Assembly (NCBI GenBank): GCA_051294375.1
Contig: CM119263.1
Location: 22,346,833-22,410,832 of the forward strand
Origin: Paraspadella gotoi
Taxonomy: Eukaryota > Chaetognatha
Direction of reading: 5' to 3'
Length of the DNA stretch: 64,000 nucleotides
The notes under the pieces were generated by a model. It was not told where the DNA came from. It saw nothing but the letters and a program-made list of their open reading frames with translations, and did no database searches. Of this stretch, positions 37,538 to 47,592 are shown one piece after another. The number at the start of each line of letters is the position of its first letter. The first letter of the stretch is position 1. The translations under genes were made by a program, and so were the position numbers.

Positions 37538-40500
37538 TTATAAGTCTAAAAAGATCACCCTCGGATCTTCAACGGCGCCCTTGATCTTCCTGAGAAAAGT
37601 GACCGCCTCCTTGCCGTCGATGAGACGGTGGTCGTAAGTGAGAGCTATGTACATCATTGGGCGAATTTCTACCTTTCCGGCGACGGCCACGGGTCTAAAA
37701 GCCAAGGAGAATTTATTTATATAAAATTTCCCACGCCAACGAATAGAAAATAACAAATCAACTTCTAAAACAAATGACAAAAAGGAGACATTTTAATGTT
37801 CTATCATCCACAGCAATACCGGAGCAAATACTGTTTTACCTAGGGAAAGTGCCGTGCATGCCGAGAATCGCGGATTGTGGAGGATTAATTATGGGCGTTC
37901 CCATTAAGGACCCGAAGACGCCACCGTTAGACACTGTGAACGTTCCACCGTCCATGTCTTCGATTGCGAGATCGCCTAACAAAAAATCCCGCATACAGGA
38001 TCAGTTGCGTCCGAGCCCCGATATAATATATATAATAATATATATATATATAATCCGGTGATGATCACTACCTTTCCGTGCCTTTTCGCCGAGATCGACG
38101 AGAGTCTGTTCGATGTGTACGTAATTCATTGTCTCTATATTTCGAATTACGGGAACGACAAGACCCTTGGGCGAGGCAACGGCGACGCTAATGTCGATAT
38201 AGTCTCTGTAAACCATTTCGTTGCCGTCGATGACTGCATTGACGACTGGTTGGTCTTGAAGGGCATAAGCAGAGGCTTTCAAAAATGCCGACATGAACCT
38301 GGCGAAAATGATAGGTCGTCAAACGCGACGGAGGTGACCACAAAATACTTCAACCACTATACCCCAATTTGATGCCGTGCTTCTTTTGAAACTGGTCTTG
38401 GTAGGTCTTCCTAAGTTCCATGATGTAACTCATGTCGATTTCGTTAAAGGTCGTCAGCATAGCGCAGGTGTTTTGCGCCTCCTGTAACGTATAAATATGT
38501 TCGTTATCGTAGGTTTGACGTCCGATTGGGTCGACGACAAAAGGAGGAACTGACTTTAAGCCGGGTCGCGATTCGAAGCCTCATCCTGTTCATCTTGACT
38601 CGGGTCTCCGCTCTCGTTCCGCCAATCACGTTGATATCCATGGCCTTTTGAGGCTTTACTGAAGAGGCGGGCGCCACAGCAGCCGGTTTTGACGGAGGTG
38701 GTGCGACCGTGGGTGGCGCAGAGGGTGGCGGGGCGGCCGCCGGTGCTGCAGGAGCAGCTGCTGGCGTCTCTTTTTTGGCAGCAGGTTTAGCGGGAGCGTC
38801 TCCTGCCTTAGAGTGGTCACAATTAATATTTAAAACAGTAAAAGAGAAATGGTATCTACACAAGGCCCATATTAAGTTACTGAAAATAATATAACCTTCA
38901 ACTTGAACAAATCCATTCCGGCTTCTACTCTTTCGCCATCTGGAATCAACAGTTCAACAATCGTTCCGTTCGCTGGAGACGGAACTGGAACAGAGGTCTT
39001 GTCAGTTTCAATCTCAGCCACCACCTGAATTAAAAATTGTTCTTTTAAAAATACTTGTCATAGATACTATAATCAATAGTTTCGTTTGAGAAAATAAAGT
39101 TATTGTTTTGTTTTCACAGTAATTTCCTTTTATTAGAAAAAAAAATCTTTAAAGCATTAGGATCCTCGCGGCCATCTATAATATTAGACCCCTGCAACGG
39201 CCTATGGGTAAAGAAGGAGGAAAACGAAGATAGTGTCGCGGTATATTCACACCGCCTCACGTCCACCATCCTTCAGCCAAATCCATTGGCTCAGAGGGGG
39301 AACAAACCATCCCAGGCGTAGTGTTCCATCCACAGTCCTCACGACTTCCCTTTGCGTTGGCAAAGCGAGACCGTCCTAGGGTAACCGCGCCAGTGACTGG
39401 ATGTGTCACTGAGGGTCGGAAGCCCCCAAAGCCAACAGTGAGATGCCCCATCCCAATGGGCATCACAGGCAACCCGGCTGTTGCCATAATAGTTTCTTTA
39501 AAAAAAAATTAAAACGTTACAACAAAGATATTAAATATGTTTATTTTATCAGACTTAAATTAGAATAATCGATAAGGGTAACAAATTCTTTAATTCTTTT
39601 TAAAATAACTCAATATTTTATTTATTAAATTTTAAATAATTTAAATATTATAAAATGATATTAATATAAATTTAAAATATAAAGTAATTTAAACTTAAAA
39701 GTTTGTGATTTAAAAATTATTTTTAAATTTAAACTTATCCTTGTGGATAAGGCGCTACGTGGGCTGAAGATGACTGTCCGTAACTTCTATAACCCCCTCT
39801 AGCAGCCATGGAACGGGTCCCTGGGCTTGAAACCAGGCTTGAGGGTTTGCCATGCCCCCAAGGCAGCTTACGGCCGTCCTCACGCTTCCCGAAGGGTAGG
39901 TACCGGGTTGGGATTGAACCCGATACCTAGTGGTCATGAGTTGATGGCTTTACTCAATGAGCCACCGGGTCACAACTGAAAGTGTCATGATTCTAGGCGG
40001 GGTGAACCTAGGCAATGCCCGACTACATCCTTAACCCTAAACTTATCCTTAACCCTAAACTTATCCTTAACCCTAAACTTATCCTTAACCCTAAACTTAT
40101 CCTTAACCCGAGAATGTTTTTTTGTGATTGAGAGGCAAGAAAGTGGAAAATGATTTTGACACGAATAAAAAAAATTAATTAATTAATGAATTAATTATCG
40201 AGGGCAGATCCGGCATTGTTTGCTCAAACTTGTTATTTTTAAGATCAGATTCAGGTATCTTGCAAAAAGTTGTCTGCACAAAGTATAATTCTTGAGGTTA
40301 AAAATAAGTTAGCAGTAAGTTATTGTTATGGGTAATAAGTTATGGGGAATAAGTTTGGGTTAGGAATAAGTTTGGGTTAGGAATAATAAGTGATAATCAC
40401 AAAAAAAAACTATATTACTCTGTAAATATCTAACAAAGGTAATTAAAAAAATATTACAATTAATATTTAAAAAAACATTTTTTAAAGAATTAAAAATAAA

Positions 40501-43500
40501 TCTTTAACTAGAAATCTATTATGAAATTAAATTCAATAGGGGCGGGGGTTCAAAACTTTAGTTATGAAGTCTACTTTCAGGTAAAAAAAGAATTTTTTTA
40601 AAAAGTTCGATTTTAATGCTTTTATTGTTGCTATCTAATTTACAATATTACTATATAATGATTAAATTTTTTTTAATCAATCTTAACTTTTTTTGATGGA
40701 TTCTGATAGAGCATAAAAAGTTATATCAAAATATCGAAAAAACAATTATACTTTGTGTGGACAACATTTTGCAAGCGACCTGAATCTTATCTTAAAAATA
40801 AAAAAATCCTAAAAAAATTTTTAGCCATTCCTATTTATAAATATTAAATAAATGTAATACAATGACTCCCCTATCTCCACTCAACGAGATGTTCGGAGAC
40901 CTTTGCGCAGGCAATGGGCAAACGATGCCTATCCCTCAAATGTAGCAACTCATTCCCTCTCTCTGTCGAACGAGCGCCGACCAAAACGACGGCTACAGAA
41001 GGAGGGAGAGGAGTCCGCGCCTCCCGCTGCAAAATCAGCGAGAACGGACAGTCGTCCGCCTCGCCAGCAGGCTAGAAGAGGGCAGTCGGCAGGCCTACCA
41101 GGCCAGAGAAACATTAGAGTAGCCTTAGGAATTTTCCCGCAAGGAAGCCTTCCAAATCCCGCACACATAAGCTCGACGACACTGTCATCTCAGCCACTGA
41201 CACGCCAATGACCCGACATCATCGCTATAACCCTTCATTTGCAAAAAACAAAGGGGGCCAGCTCATTTTGAGCTCTATCTTAATTCTTATACTTTTACTT
41301 TACCTAAAAACTTAGCTATTCCTCAGAAATTTTCTTTTCGTAAGTAGACGAGAATCTCGCTTAAGGGGACCCAGTGATAAAAATGATATCATAAGCTTAA
41401 GGGTCTATCAATTAAGGAATTCGAATGGTGATAGTCATTAATTTTTCTTCGCGCGGGAAAGTGGAGAAAAAATTCCCATCTTCTTGTTGCAATTCGAACA
41501 AGGACGAGATATTTATTGGAAAATTTTTAATTGATCTCCCCTAAATACTATACCCTCCATTCTCTTACTTTCACTTTGGAAGTCATTTTTCCAGTGATTA
41601 GAATTTTTATTTATTAATGCAGAAAGCTGAATTTCTGCGTCTGGGCCTCCTTTAATAAAGGAATTTTAATGGTGGTATTATATTTTTCAGAATGCGCACA
41701 GGAAAGTACAGGAAAAAAAACCAAATCCCTCTTAAAATTCAAACAAGGATGTTATTTCATTTGGTAAACATTTGTCATGACCCCTGAAATATCTTTCCGG
41801 AGTTTCCTTTGACTCTTGTTCACAACAGATTTAATTTTTAGGAGAGATAAAGAGCGCTTCCTTCTTCTCATACTTGTATTAATGTTGGAGGTTACATTTC
41901 TATCCAATTAGTGAATTGATTTGAAAGAAAAATGATTTAAAATTTATCCTTACCATAATTTTCTAACTATTTCTCGATTTTTTTATTTTTTTTTATTTTT
42001 TGAAGAAAAAAAAAATAATCAGCGTACGAGGTGGCCCAGACGGAAAAGTGATGAACTCAACATCGTACGGAAAAAAAAACTGGACAAATTTCAACAATAT
42101 ACCGTTTTTTGACACTGAAATGCCATTGTAAAGTTAGTAAACAGTGAATGAATAACATTTAATTCTTAATCAATTTTTCAAACAGAAAAAACAACTACAG
42201 TACTAACGTCACTAAGGGTACAAAGAGTACAAAGAGTTCGTCATCGTCTTCGTCTTTGTTGGAATCATTTGAGTTCCTAAAAAGTCGACCAGCAAAATTT
42301 CAAAATTGAATTGATAATAAAATTGAAATGGCATGTTGATTTTATCATAATTTTATGTTTTTCTTTCTCTCTCATCTCTATCTCACTCGTATAATAAATT
42401 TTATAGGCAATTTGGTTTCAGTTTACAAACGAATTTTATTTCAAAGAAACGTTTCGAAACGTTTCGGCTTTGAATGCAAGCCTTCATCAGCGTCAAATAA
42501 TTTATGAATTGTTAGACAGTTTTTTGTGTGAAAGAAGGGAGAGAGAGTGAGAGAGAGAGTGTAGAGAGACTTGGCTTCCCGCGTCGCGAGGTAGGCGTGG
42601 CTCATCGTGAGAGAGACGTAAACATAAATCTGATGGATCTCGAACGTCGAAAAGAAAAGAGAAAAGACTCGAAAATGGAACCAAATAATGAGACGAAATA
42701 TAAATGTAAATGAAATATAATCGAGCAATAAATCAAGCAGAAAATAAGACGTGAATCAAGCAAAAATCGTACAAAAAATCCGGAGAAAATAGTCGACGTC
42801 CGTAGAAATAACCGTGAGAAATTAGTTTCGTGTCCAAAAGAAAATCGTAAGCAAATCGTGATCAAAGTGAACTAAACTCGGTCTGTCTGGTCTTGTCCAA
42901 GTAAAGTATTAGAGAGAAAGGGCGGGAGAAAACCGGTAAGAGAGAGAGAAAGAGAGAGAGTGCGAATGAGTCGTACGGTCAATATCAGTCCGGTCAACTG
43001 GTCAGTCGACGAACTCGGTCTCTCGTCCTTGTTGTTGTTGTCGTCTTTATTATCATTTTCGTCGACGTTTCGTCATTGTTTTTGTTTTGTTATCCATTTT
43101 TTCGTCTTCGCCGTCGTTTTCGTCATCTCTATTCTATTGGTTTTTGTCTTTTTCGTCTTTTTCGTTATGTTCGTTGTCGTCATTGTCGGATTTCTAGATT
43201 TAATTTTTAGTGTAAAGTTGGAAACAAAAAAGAAATTCTATACCATCTTTACGTGGAAAAAAAAAATCGAAACTTGGAAAAGATTTGCCCCTTACCCGAA
43301 TTTTAAACAAAATAGGCGAGCTGATAACATCGAATTTTTGACCACTTTCCCATTGGACTAGAGAAAAAAGAATTACATTTTTGGAATCGGGGAGATTGAA
43401 GGACCAACGTTATGATATCAGCCTTTTACCCCCCTGACCCCCCTCGATCACTGGGTTCCCTTAAAAAAAATTCAACATTTTTCTAATAGAGATTTCCGTT

Positions 43501-45264
43501 AAAATCTGACTACCCAAATTGCAAACGAGATTGCCAGAAATTCGGGTAAAAAAACAGTTGTAAAAACACACGATTCCGATAGCGTTACATCTTAAGAGCT
43601 AGCCAAATTCGTCTTATGGCATTTGATAAAGGATTTAATATCAAACAAGCCAGGGGAAATGCACTAGTCATCTCCGGAGAATTTTCAAACCTTGTTTTTA
43701 CTATAGAAATGAAAGGGAAATTTTGCTTTTCAAAAATTGTAAACGGGGCTAGGGTATGTTAACATTATAAATATTACTTCGAATTTTGAGATTTAAAAAG
43801 CCTCTTGTCTCAAGAGCTTGCCAAATTTTTCTTTTCATTATTGACCAAACTCTTCATAGTAAACCAACATTGTAAAGTCCATTGGTCTGGTTTGACAACA
43901 TGAAATTTTTATTTAATAAGAAATTAAAAGGAAGGTTGAGAGAAAAACTGATTTTTCCTGATATCTCTTGAAGGAACAAAGATACAGGGATGGCAATAGT
44001 ACCAAAATGAAGCCATAATCATTAGGCACATACAAGTTATAATATTAGAATTATTTTTGCTGAAACCTCTTTACAGGGTGAGTGTCAAACTAAGTCAAAA
44101 TTATAATGAATTTTAAAACTAATGAAACCCATAAAAATAAATGAAAATTAAATTCTTTTTTAGTGATTCTGAAAGAAAAAAGGCTAAATTGTACTATAGT
44201 AAAACTTTAAAGTTTTTTGGATAATGAAAATATAATTTTTTTTCACTTAAATATTTGCTTCACTGATATTACAAGCATGCTTACAAATTCTACAAAATAT
44301 TATTCACCCCATCACAGCCTAACTATTTATCTTTCTTTTCCACCAGCAAAAAGTAAACATTATTTTATGTTAGAGAACAGGGATGTTTACTGAAATGAGC
44401 TGGAAGACGTTAGACTACTTCACTTTAATGTCATTTTTCAATAATAAAATAGGCGAATCTTTTAATTATTTAACTCTCACAGGCTTCACAAGACATTTTA
44501 CTTTCATAATATCCCAATGTTAATGTTATTCATTATAATTTTTTCGCAGAAATCATAAAATAACAGAAAGTTATGGATTCCTTTCGCTCGTTTAAGAAAA
44601 AAAAATTAACTAGCGGAATTATAAGTTTGTAAGAGGAAGTTCAGAATCGGCAAAAATCTTAAAAGGCGAGAATGTTGAAAAAAGGGGTGGAATTTTGATG
44701 GGTTTCCTAAGATTTCTCCACAATGTGAGGTCCGATTAAAGCGAAACTTGAGATTTACAATATTCCCGTCATTCCACATCTATCGATATAAAAATATAAG
44801 AAAAAAGTCACTGGCTTCTTTTTCTATAGCGGCTTCCTACGTAAAGAAACAAACTTTATTTTTTCTCTTCTTTCTCATCGTTTTCCCATAAGCCTCCGGG
44901 ATTCCGGAATTTCGGCATTCCTGGAGATCAATGCTCTCTGGAGGCTTATGGGAAAACGAAGAGCAAGATTTTTTTAAAGAATTAACAGAAAAAACGACAA
45001 CGACGACGACGACGACGACGCCACTTATGCGCAAAAGCGTTACAATATCGTCGCAAACGCTAAGCGATTGCGACGATAAAAAAATAATAATAATATTTAC
45101 AAAGTAACAGTTTTTATTTATGATTACAATGGTGTTTTAGCGAAAACAAAGTTTAGAGTTTATACTACAACGATTTTTTAATTAATATAAACAGACATGT
45201 TTCGACTCTTGTTCGAGCCTTCATCAGTGTTTGACAGACTATCAAAAACTTTTGCAAAAGTAAA

Positions 45265-45295
<31 letters not shown>

Positions 45296-45753
45296 GGCAG
45301 AGTTAAAGTTTCCAACAAAGTGGTGAGACAGAATAGTGGTCAGAGGTGAGGACAGGTGAAGGCAAGGACAGATTGAGTGAGTTTTTGAAAAAGAAAGTGA
45401 AATGGTCAAACAGAGAGAGAGAGAGGTAATATGATACATTTGTGCAATGTACAACAAAGATATAAGTTTTTAAAGTGGAAATAACAATTAGCTAAATAAT
45501 AAATTAAATTAAAAATAGAAATTGAAATAATTTAATTTATTATTTAGCTAATTGTTATTTCCACTTTAAAAGCTTATATCTTTGTTGTACATTGCACAAA
45601 TGTATCATATTACCTCTCTCTCTCTCACTTTCTCTCTGTTTGACCATTTCACTTTCTTTTTCAAAAACTCACTCAATCTGTCCTTGCCTTCACCTGTCCT
45701 CACCTCTGACCACTATTCTGTCTCACCACTTTGTTGGAAACTTTAACTCTGTG

Positions 45754-45784
<31 letters not shown>

Positions 45785-47592
45785 TTTACTTTTGCAAAAA
45801 GTTTTTGATAGTCTGTCAAACACTGATGAAGGCTCGAACAAGATTCGAAACATGTCTGTTTATATTAAATAAAAAATCGTTGTAGTATAAACTCTAAACT
45901 TTGTTTTCGCTAAAACACCAAAACACAACGAAACGAAAGGAATACCACATTATGATTACAATGGTTTAATAATTCGGAACGAGTGAAAGATATCAAGGTT
46001 AAAATTGCTTCTCTATCTCTCAAAGTTAGTATCCAAATATTTATTAAAACTATTAAAACTGGTTGATGAAGGTTCAAAAAACAAGAACTAAAACATATCA
46101 GAATTATTAAATGATCGTTGTTATCACAAATAAAAACTTATTTTATAAATATCGATCAAAGGCAATGAAAAAAAAATATTATAATTAATTTTTTTAAAGA
46201 ATTAAAAAGAAGCTTAAAAACTTTTTTAATATTGTTGTTACGGTCTTAAATTTTCTTTTTTGTAAAGAAATGAACTTTATTTTTTTCCTCTTCTTTTTCT
46301 TCATTTTCCCATAAGCCTCCAGAGCGAATTCAACTCCGGGATCGCCGAAAAACCTTGCTCTTCCTTCTCCCATAAGCAGCCATAGGGGTCTCAATTAAAA
46401 AGGCGAAAGATTTTTGACTCAAATAAAATTAATAGATAAATTACCTGATCGACAGAGACGGCATCTCCAACTTCCACTTCCCATCTTACATCTCCTTCGG
46501 AGATTGATTCGGCAAAAGCTGGGCATTTTACAGTCTGAATATCATCTAGTTTAATCGAGGTGGTGTGAAATTCCTTTTGCGTTTGGGTAGTTCCTCCAAA
46601 TGGACCAAGCAACAAGGTTCTGAAAAGGAAGTAATAAAAATTAAAAAAAATAACTGGGTAACTTTACTATTCGACGTCCGCAACCAACCTATAGCGTCGA
46701 GTCTGTTTGTGCAGTAATATATACTTTTTTGTGCAGTAGTACAAATTTTATAATTTTATAATTAATAATTTTTTAAAATTTATTTTAATTGCTATTTTTA
46801 TGTTTGAGGTAGAAAATGAAACAAATTTCGGACATATTTCGACTTCAATGTAAGCCTTCATCAGCGCAAAAATGAATTGATTTGTAAAACAAATATTTTT
46901 ACAGACTCTCTCTCTTCAAACTTCAAAGTCTGTTAAAATATTTGTTTCACAAATAAATACGTTTTTGCGCTGATTGAATCCGAAACATGTCCAAAATTTA
47001 TGTTTCTTAATAAAACTCGTATGTAAACAAACAATTCATTTTCCATCTCAAACAAATAACGCAAGGAAAAAAAAATAATTTGATGTTATAATTTTTAAAC
47101 GGTTAGCAACTGGGTTAAGGGTGGTTGCTGGTTAGGGAGTAGGAGTGGTTAGGGATTAGGGGTAGTTAGGGTTAGGAGAGGTTTCGAAATAATATTTGTA
47201 ATAAAAAGTTTTTCTCACCAAGTTAACAGTATCTTTTTTAAAATTTTTAAATAGAAAGCTTTCCATACGTTGCTCATCATAAGACCGAAAAATCCCAGTC
47301 GGCGAATGTAAAAATAAGCCAAACAACAAATATTGTTAGAAATTTGGGCATTCTTGCTAATAGAGAATTAATTGGAAGTAATAATAACTATTATTTTAGC
47401 ATTCTGATTTCGGTACTCTTGCACGCATGCAACAACTCACCGATTGCTTCGATTTACTGCCAGAGATCCTACATTTCTTGCGATACATTGCCGTGTCGAT
47501 GTCTTTAACGTTATTTCGAAGCGATTGACGTCGCCCGGCGTCCTCTTGATTTTATAAATATTTTTGAAATGTCTTACAAATTTAGACGCCAT
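37538..47592 (-). CDS. DLST: Dihydrolipoamide succinyltransferase, E2 of 2-oxoglutarate dehydrogenase
   Basis: Eight exons in transcription order: 47592-47441, 46619-46445, 39024-38896, 38806-38555, 38481-38363, 38298-38072, 37975-37840, 37694-37538, giving 448 aa (human DLST 453). It transfers succinyl groups from lipoamide to CoA in the mitochondrial TCA cycle (established). The N-terminus [17 protein letters not shown] looks like a mitochondrial presequence. The lipoyl domain carries the lipoyl-lysine motif ETDKTSV, split near the exon 2-3 border. An Ala/Pro linker without a peripheral-subunit-binding domain follows, as in animal DLST. The catalytic domain has [44 protein letters not shown] and the active-site HRLIDGKE. 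Intron 2 is about 7.4 kb and full of repeats, in contrast to introns of 75-150 bases elsewhere. An in-frame open stretch upstream of the chosen ATG contains a further ATG at 47766. Confidence 0.95.
39236..39492 (+). repeat. Multi-hairpin repeat, copy in DLST intron 2
   Basis: About 255 bp nearly identical to 54461-54716. Stem-loops in order include GCGGT/ACCGC, AGCCAA/TTGGCT, an imperfect GGAACA pair, AGTGAC/GTCACT, GATGCCC/GGGCATC and GGCAAC/GTTGCC. A 76-codon frame on the minus strand (39487-39257) is broken in the other copies and is not treated as a gene. Confidence 0.8.
39735..39977 (-). mobile_element. tRNA-derived SINE (second family)
   Basis: On the minus strand a pol III box A (TGGCTCATTGAGTAAAGC) and box B (GGTTCAATCCC) are spaced as in a tRNA. 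A GC-rich body and an AT-rich tail follow. The head is tRNA-like but no intact cloverleaf is apparent. Only one copy is seen in this window. Confidence 0.7.
40024..40112 (+). repeat. Interstitial telomere-like tandem repeat, 18-bp unit
   Basis: About four and a half copies of CCTTAACCCTAAACTTAT in perfect tandem. Each unit contains CCCTAA. It lies just before a HINE right end. Confidence 0.9.
40117..40233 (+). mobile_element. HINE/Helentron-like element, 3' fragment (copy H)
   Basis: It contains the right terminus GGGCAGATCCGGC followed by ATTGTTTGCTCAAACTTGT, plus interior TTGTGATTGAGAGGC that matches the complement of copy F. The left end is missing; the telomere-like tandem array abuts it. 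Confidence 0.65.
40235..40812. mobile_element. Inverted-repeat element with about 60-bp termini
   Basis: Left AAGATCAGATTCAGGTATCT, then TTGCAAAAAGTTGTCTGCAC and AAAGTATAATT, are mirrored at about 40742-40812 with modest divergence. The interior is the dispersed repeat also seen at 1063-1275. Non-coding; superfamily unknown. Confidence 0.65.
41361..43464. mobile_element. TTAA-flanked inverted-repeat element in DLST intron 2
   Basis: Left TTAAGGGGACCCAGTGAT and right ATCACTGGGTTCCCTTAA are inverted copies with one mismatch; subterminal TGATATCATAA is also mirrored. TTAA on both sides suggests a piggyBac-type target preference. The 2.1-kb interior has two degenerate direct repeats (about 41395-41560 and 41635-41800), a hammerhead motif at 42436-42500 and GTC/GTT-rich low-complexity sequence, but no transposase frame. 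Confidence 0.6.
42436..42500 (-). ncRNA. Hammerhead ribozyme motif, type I
   Basis: On the minus strand the core CTGATGA is followed by stem II GGCTT/AAGCC (five perfect pairs) and GAAA. A self-complementary CGTTTCGAAACG can form stem III, followed by a GUU cleavage triplet. Stem I pairing is weak and interrupted. It resembles the ribozymes of Penelope-like elements and retrozymes, but with a longer stem III than the other copies here. Confidence 0.6.
44879..44958. repeat. Perfect 19-bp inverted repeat (hairpin)
   Basis: CGTTTTCCCATAAGCCTCC at 44879-44897 is exactly complementary to 44940-44958, with a 42-base loop. The left arm and its upstream sequence (GTAAAGAAA, AACTTTATTTTTT) recur at 46255-46321 without the matching right arm. 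Confidence 0.85.
45047..45077. repeat. Short hairpin ATCGTCGCAA/TTGCGACGAT
   Basis: A 10-bp perfect stem with an 11-base loop, preceded by CCACTTATGCGCAAAAGCGT. The same two end motifs bound the dispersed repeats at 52.3-53.5 and 61.7-62.4 kb. This may be a collapsed or deleted copy of that family. Confidence 0.6.
45189..45234 (-). ncRNA. Hammerhead ribozyme motif, left arm of palindrome
   Basis: On the minus strand: stem I AAACA, core CTGATGA, stem II GGCTC/GAGTC (one G-U), GAAA, a minimal stem III (C-AT-G), cleavage triplet GTC, then TGTTT pairing with AAACA. All invariant core bases are present. Predicted cleavage falls between 45194 and 45193. The tiny stem III suggests activity as a dimer, as reported for other metazoan type-I hammerheads with short stem III. 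Confidence 0.85.
45818..45861 (+). ncRNA. Hammerhead ribozyme motif, right arm of palindrome
   Basis: Plus-strand mirror of the left-arm motif: AAACA, CTGATGA at 45823-45829, GAAA at 45847-45850, triplet GTC ending 45856, then TGTTT. Stem II has one C-U mismatch (GGCTC against GATTC) absent from the left arm, so this copy may be weaker. Confidence 0.8.
46054..46105 (+). ncRNA. Decayed hammerhead motif
   Basis: GGTTGATGAAGGTTC, then GAACTAAAACATATC, aligns to the hammerhead of the palindrome, but CTGATGA has become TTGATGA and GAAAC has become AAAAC. It is probably inactive. It shows a third, older insertion between the two palindromes. Confidence 0.55.
46176..46395. repeat. Second copy of the CCCATAAGCC repeat
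   Basis: Shares TTTTTTAAAGAATTAA, TGTAAAGAAA, AACTTTATTTTTTTC and TTTTCCCATAAGCCTCC with 44838-44985 in partly rearranged order. It ends close to DLST exon 2. Confidence 0.6.
46802..47055. mobile_element. Second, older palindromic hammerhead element
   Basis: Inverted arms of about 110-120 bp around a centre at about 46914-46930: AGTCTGT, AAATATTTGTTT, TTTTTGCGCTGAT and TTCATTTTCCATCTCAAAC are each mirrored. The left arm keeps a complete hammerhead core on the minus strand; the right arm's ribozyme has lost stem II. No clear target duplication remains. Same architecture as 45134-45950, but diverged sequence and shorter. Confidence 0.7.
46822..46876 (-). ncRNA. Hammerhead ribozyme motif in second palindrome
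   Basis: Minus strand: CTGATGA (46865-46859), stem II GGCTT/AAGTC with one G-U pair, GAAA, minimal stem III U-AU-G, triplet GTC with predicted cleavage between 46832 and 46831. Stem I begins GCG/CG and has a mismatch. The mirrored motif at 46969-46992 reads CTGAT then GAAACATGTCC, with the stem II segment deleted. Confidence 0.65.
47100..47322. repeat. Possible MITE-like fragment with GGTTAGGG core
   Basis: It has a GGTTAGGG-rich interior and a right end CCCAGTCGGCGAATGTAAAA resembling the terminus of the element at 35356-35560. The left terminus is not clear. Confidence 0.4.

Larger units (their letters stand above)
45134..45950. mobile_element. Palindromic hammerhead element with 15-bp target duplication
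   Basis: An 817-bp unit flanked by perfect direct repeats TATGATTACAATGGT at 45119-45133 and 45951-45965. The body is an inverted repeat of about 380-390-bp arms (45131-45510 and 45529-45919) around an 18-base loop; arms differ mainly in CT/GA microsatellite length and a few bases. A short single-stranded tail (45920-45950) lies only on the right. Each arm carries a type-I hammerhead motif near its outer end, oriented outward, so each strand has one ribozyme close to its 3' end. No reverse transcriptase or other long frame is present. It is best interpreted as a non-autonomous relative of retrozymes or Penelope-like elements in inverted-dimer form; the interpretation is inference, the structure is directly visible. 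Confidence 0.85.

Noticed and set aside
39257-39487. 76-codon frame in the multi-hairpin repeat
   Set aside because: The frame is interrupted or shifted in the other two copies while the hairpins are kept, so folding rather than coding seems to be conserved.
39904-39977. Possible tRNA gene on the minus strand
   Set aside because: Good pol III boxes but no intact cloverleaf, and it is followed by a SINE-like body and tail.
40024-40112. CRISPR-like array
   Set aside because: The repeats are directly tandem with no spacers, and the genome is eukaryotic.
40903-41211. 102-codon Arg/Ser/Pro-rich frame
   Set aside because: Lies in repeat-rich intron DNA with no family signature; it may be an old transposon fragment but cannot be supported as a gene.
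42960-43361. 133-codon hydrophobic frame in the DLST intron
   Set aside because: Arises from GTC/TTT low-complexity sequence inside the TTAA-flanked element; no recognisable domain.
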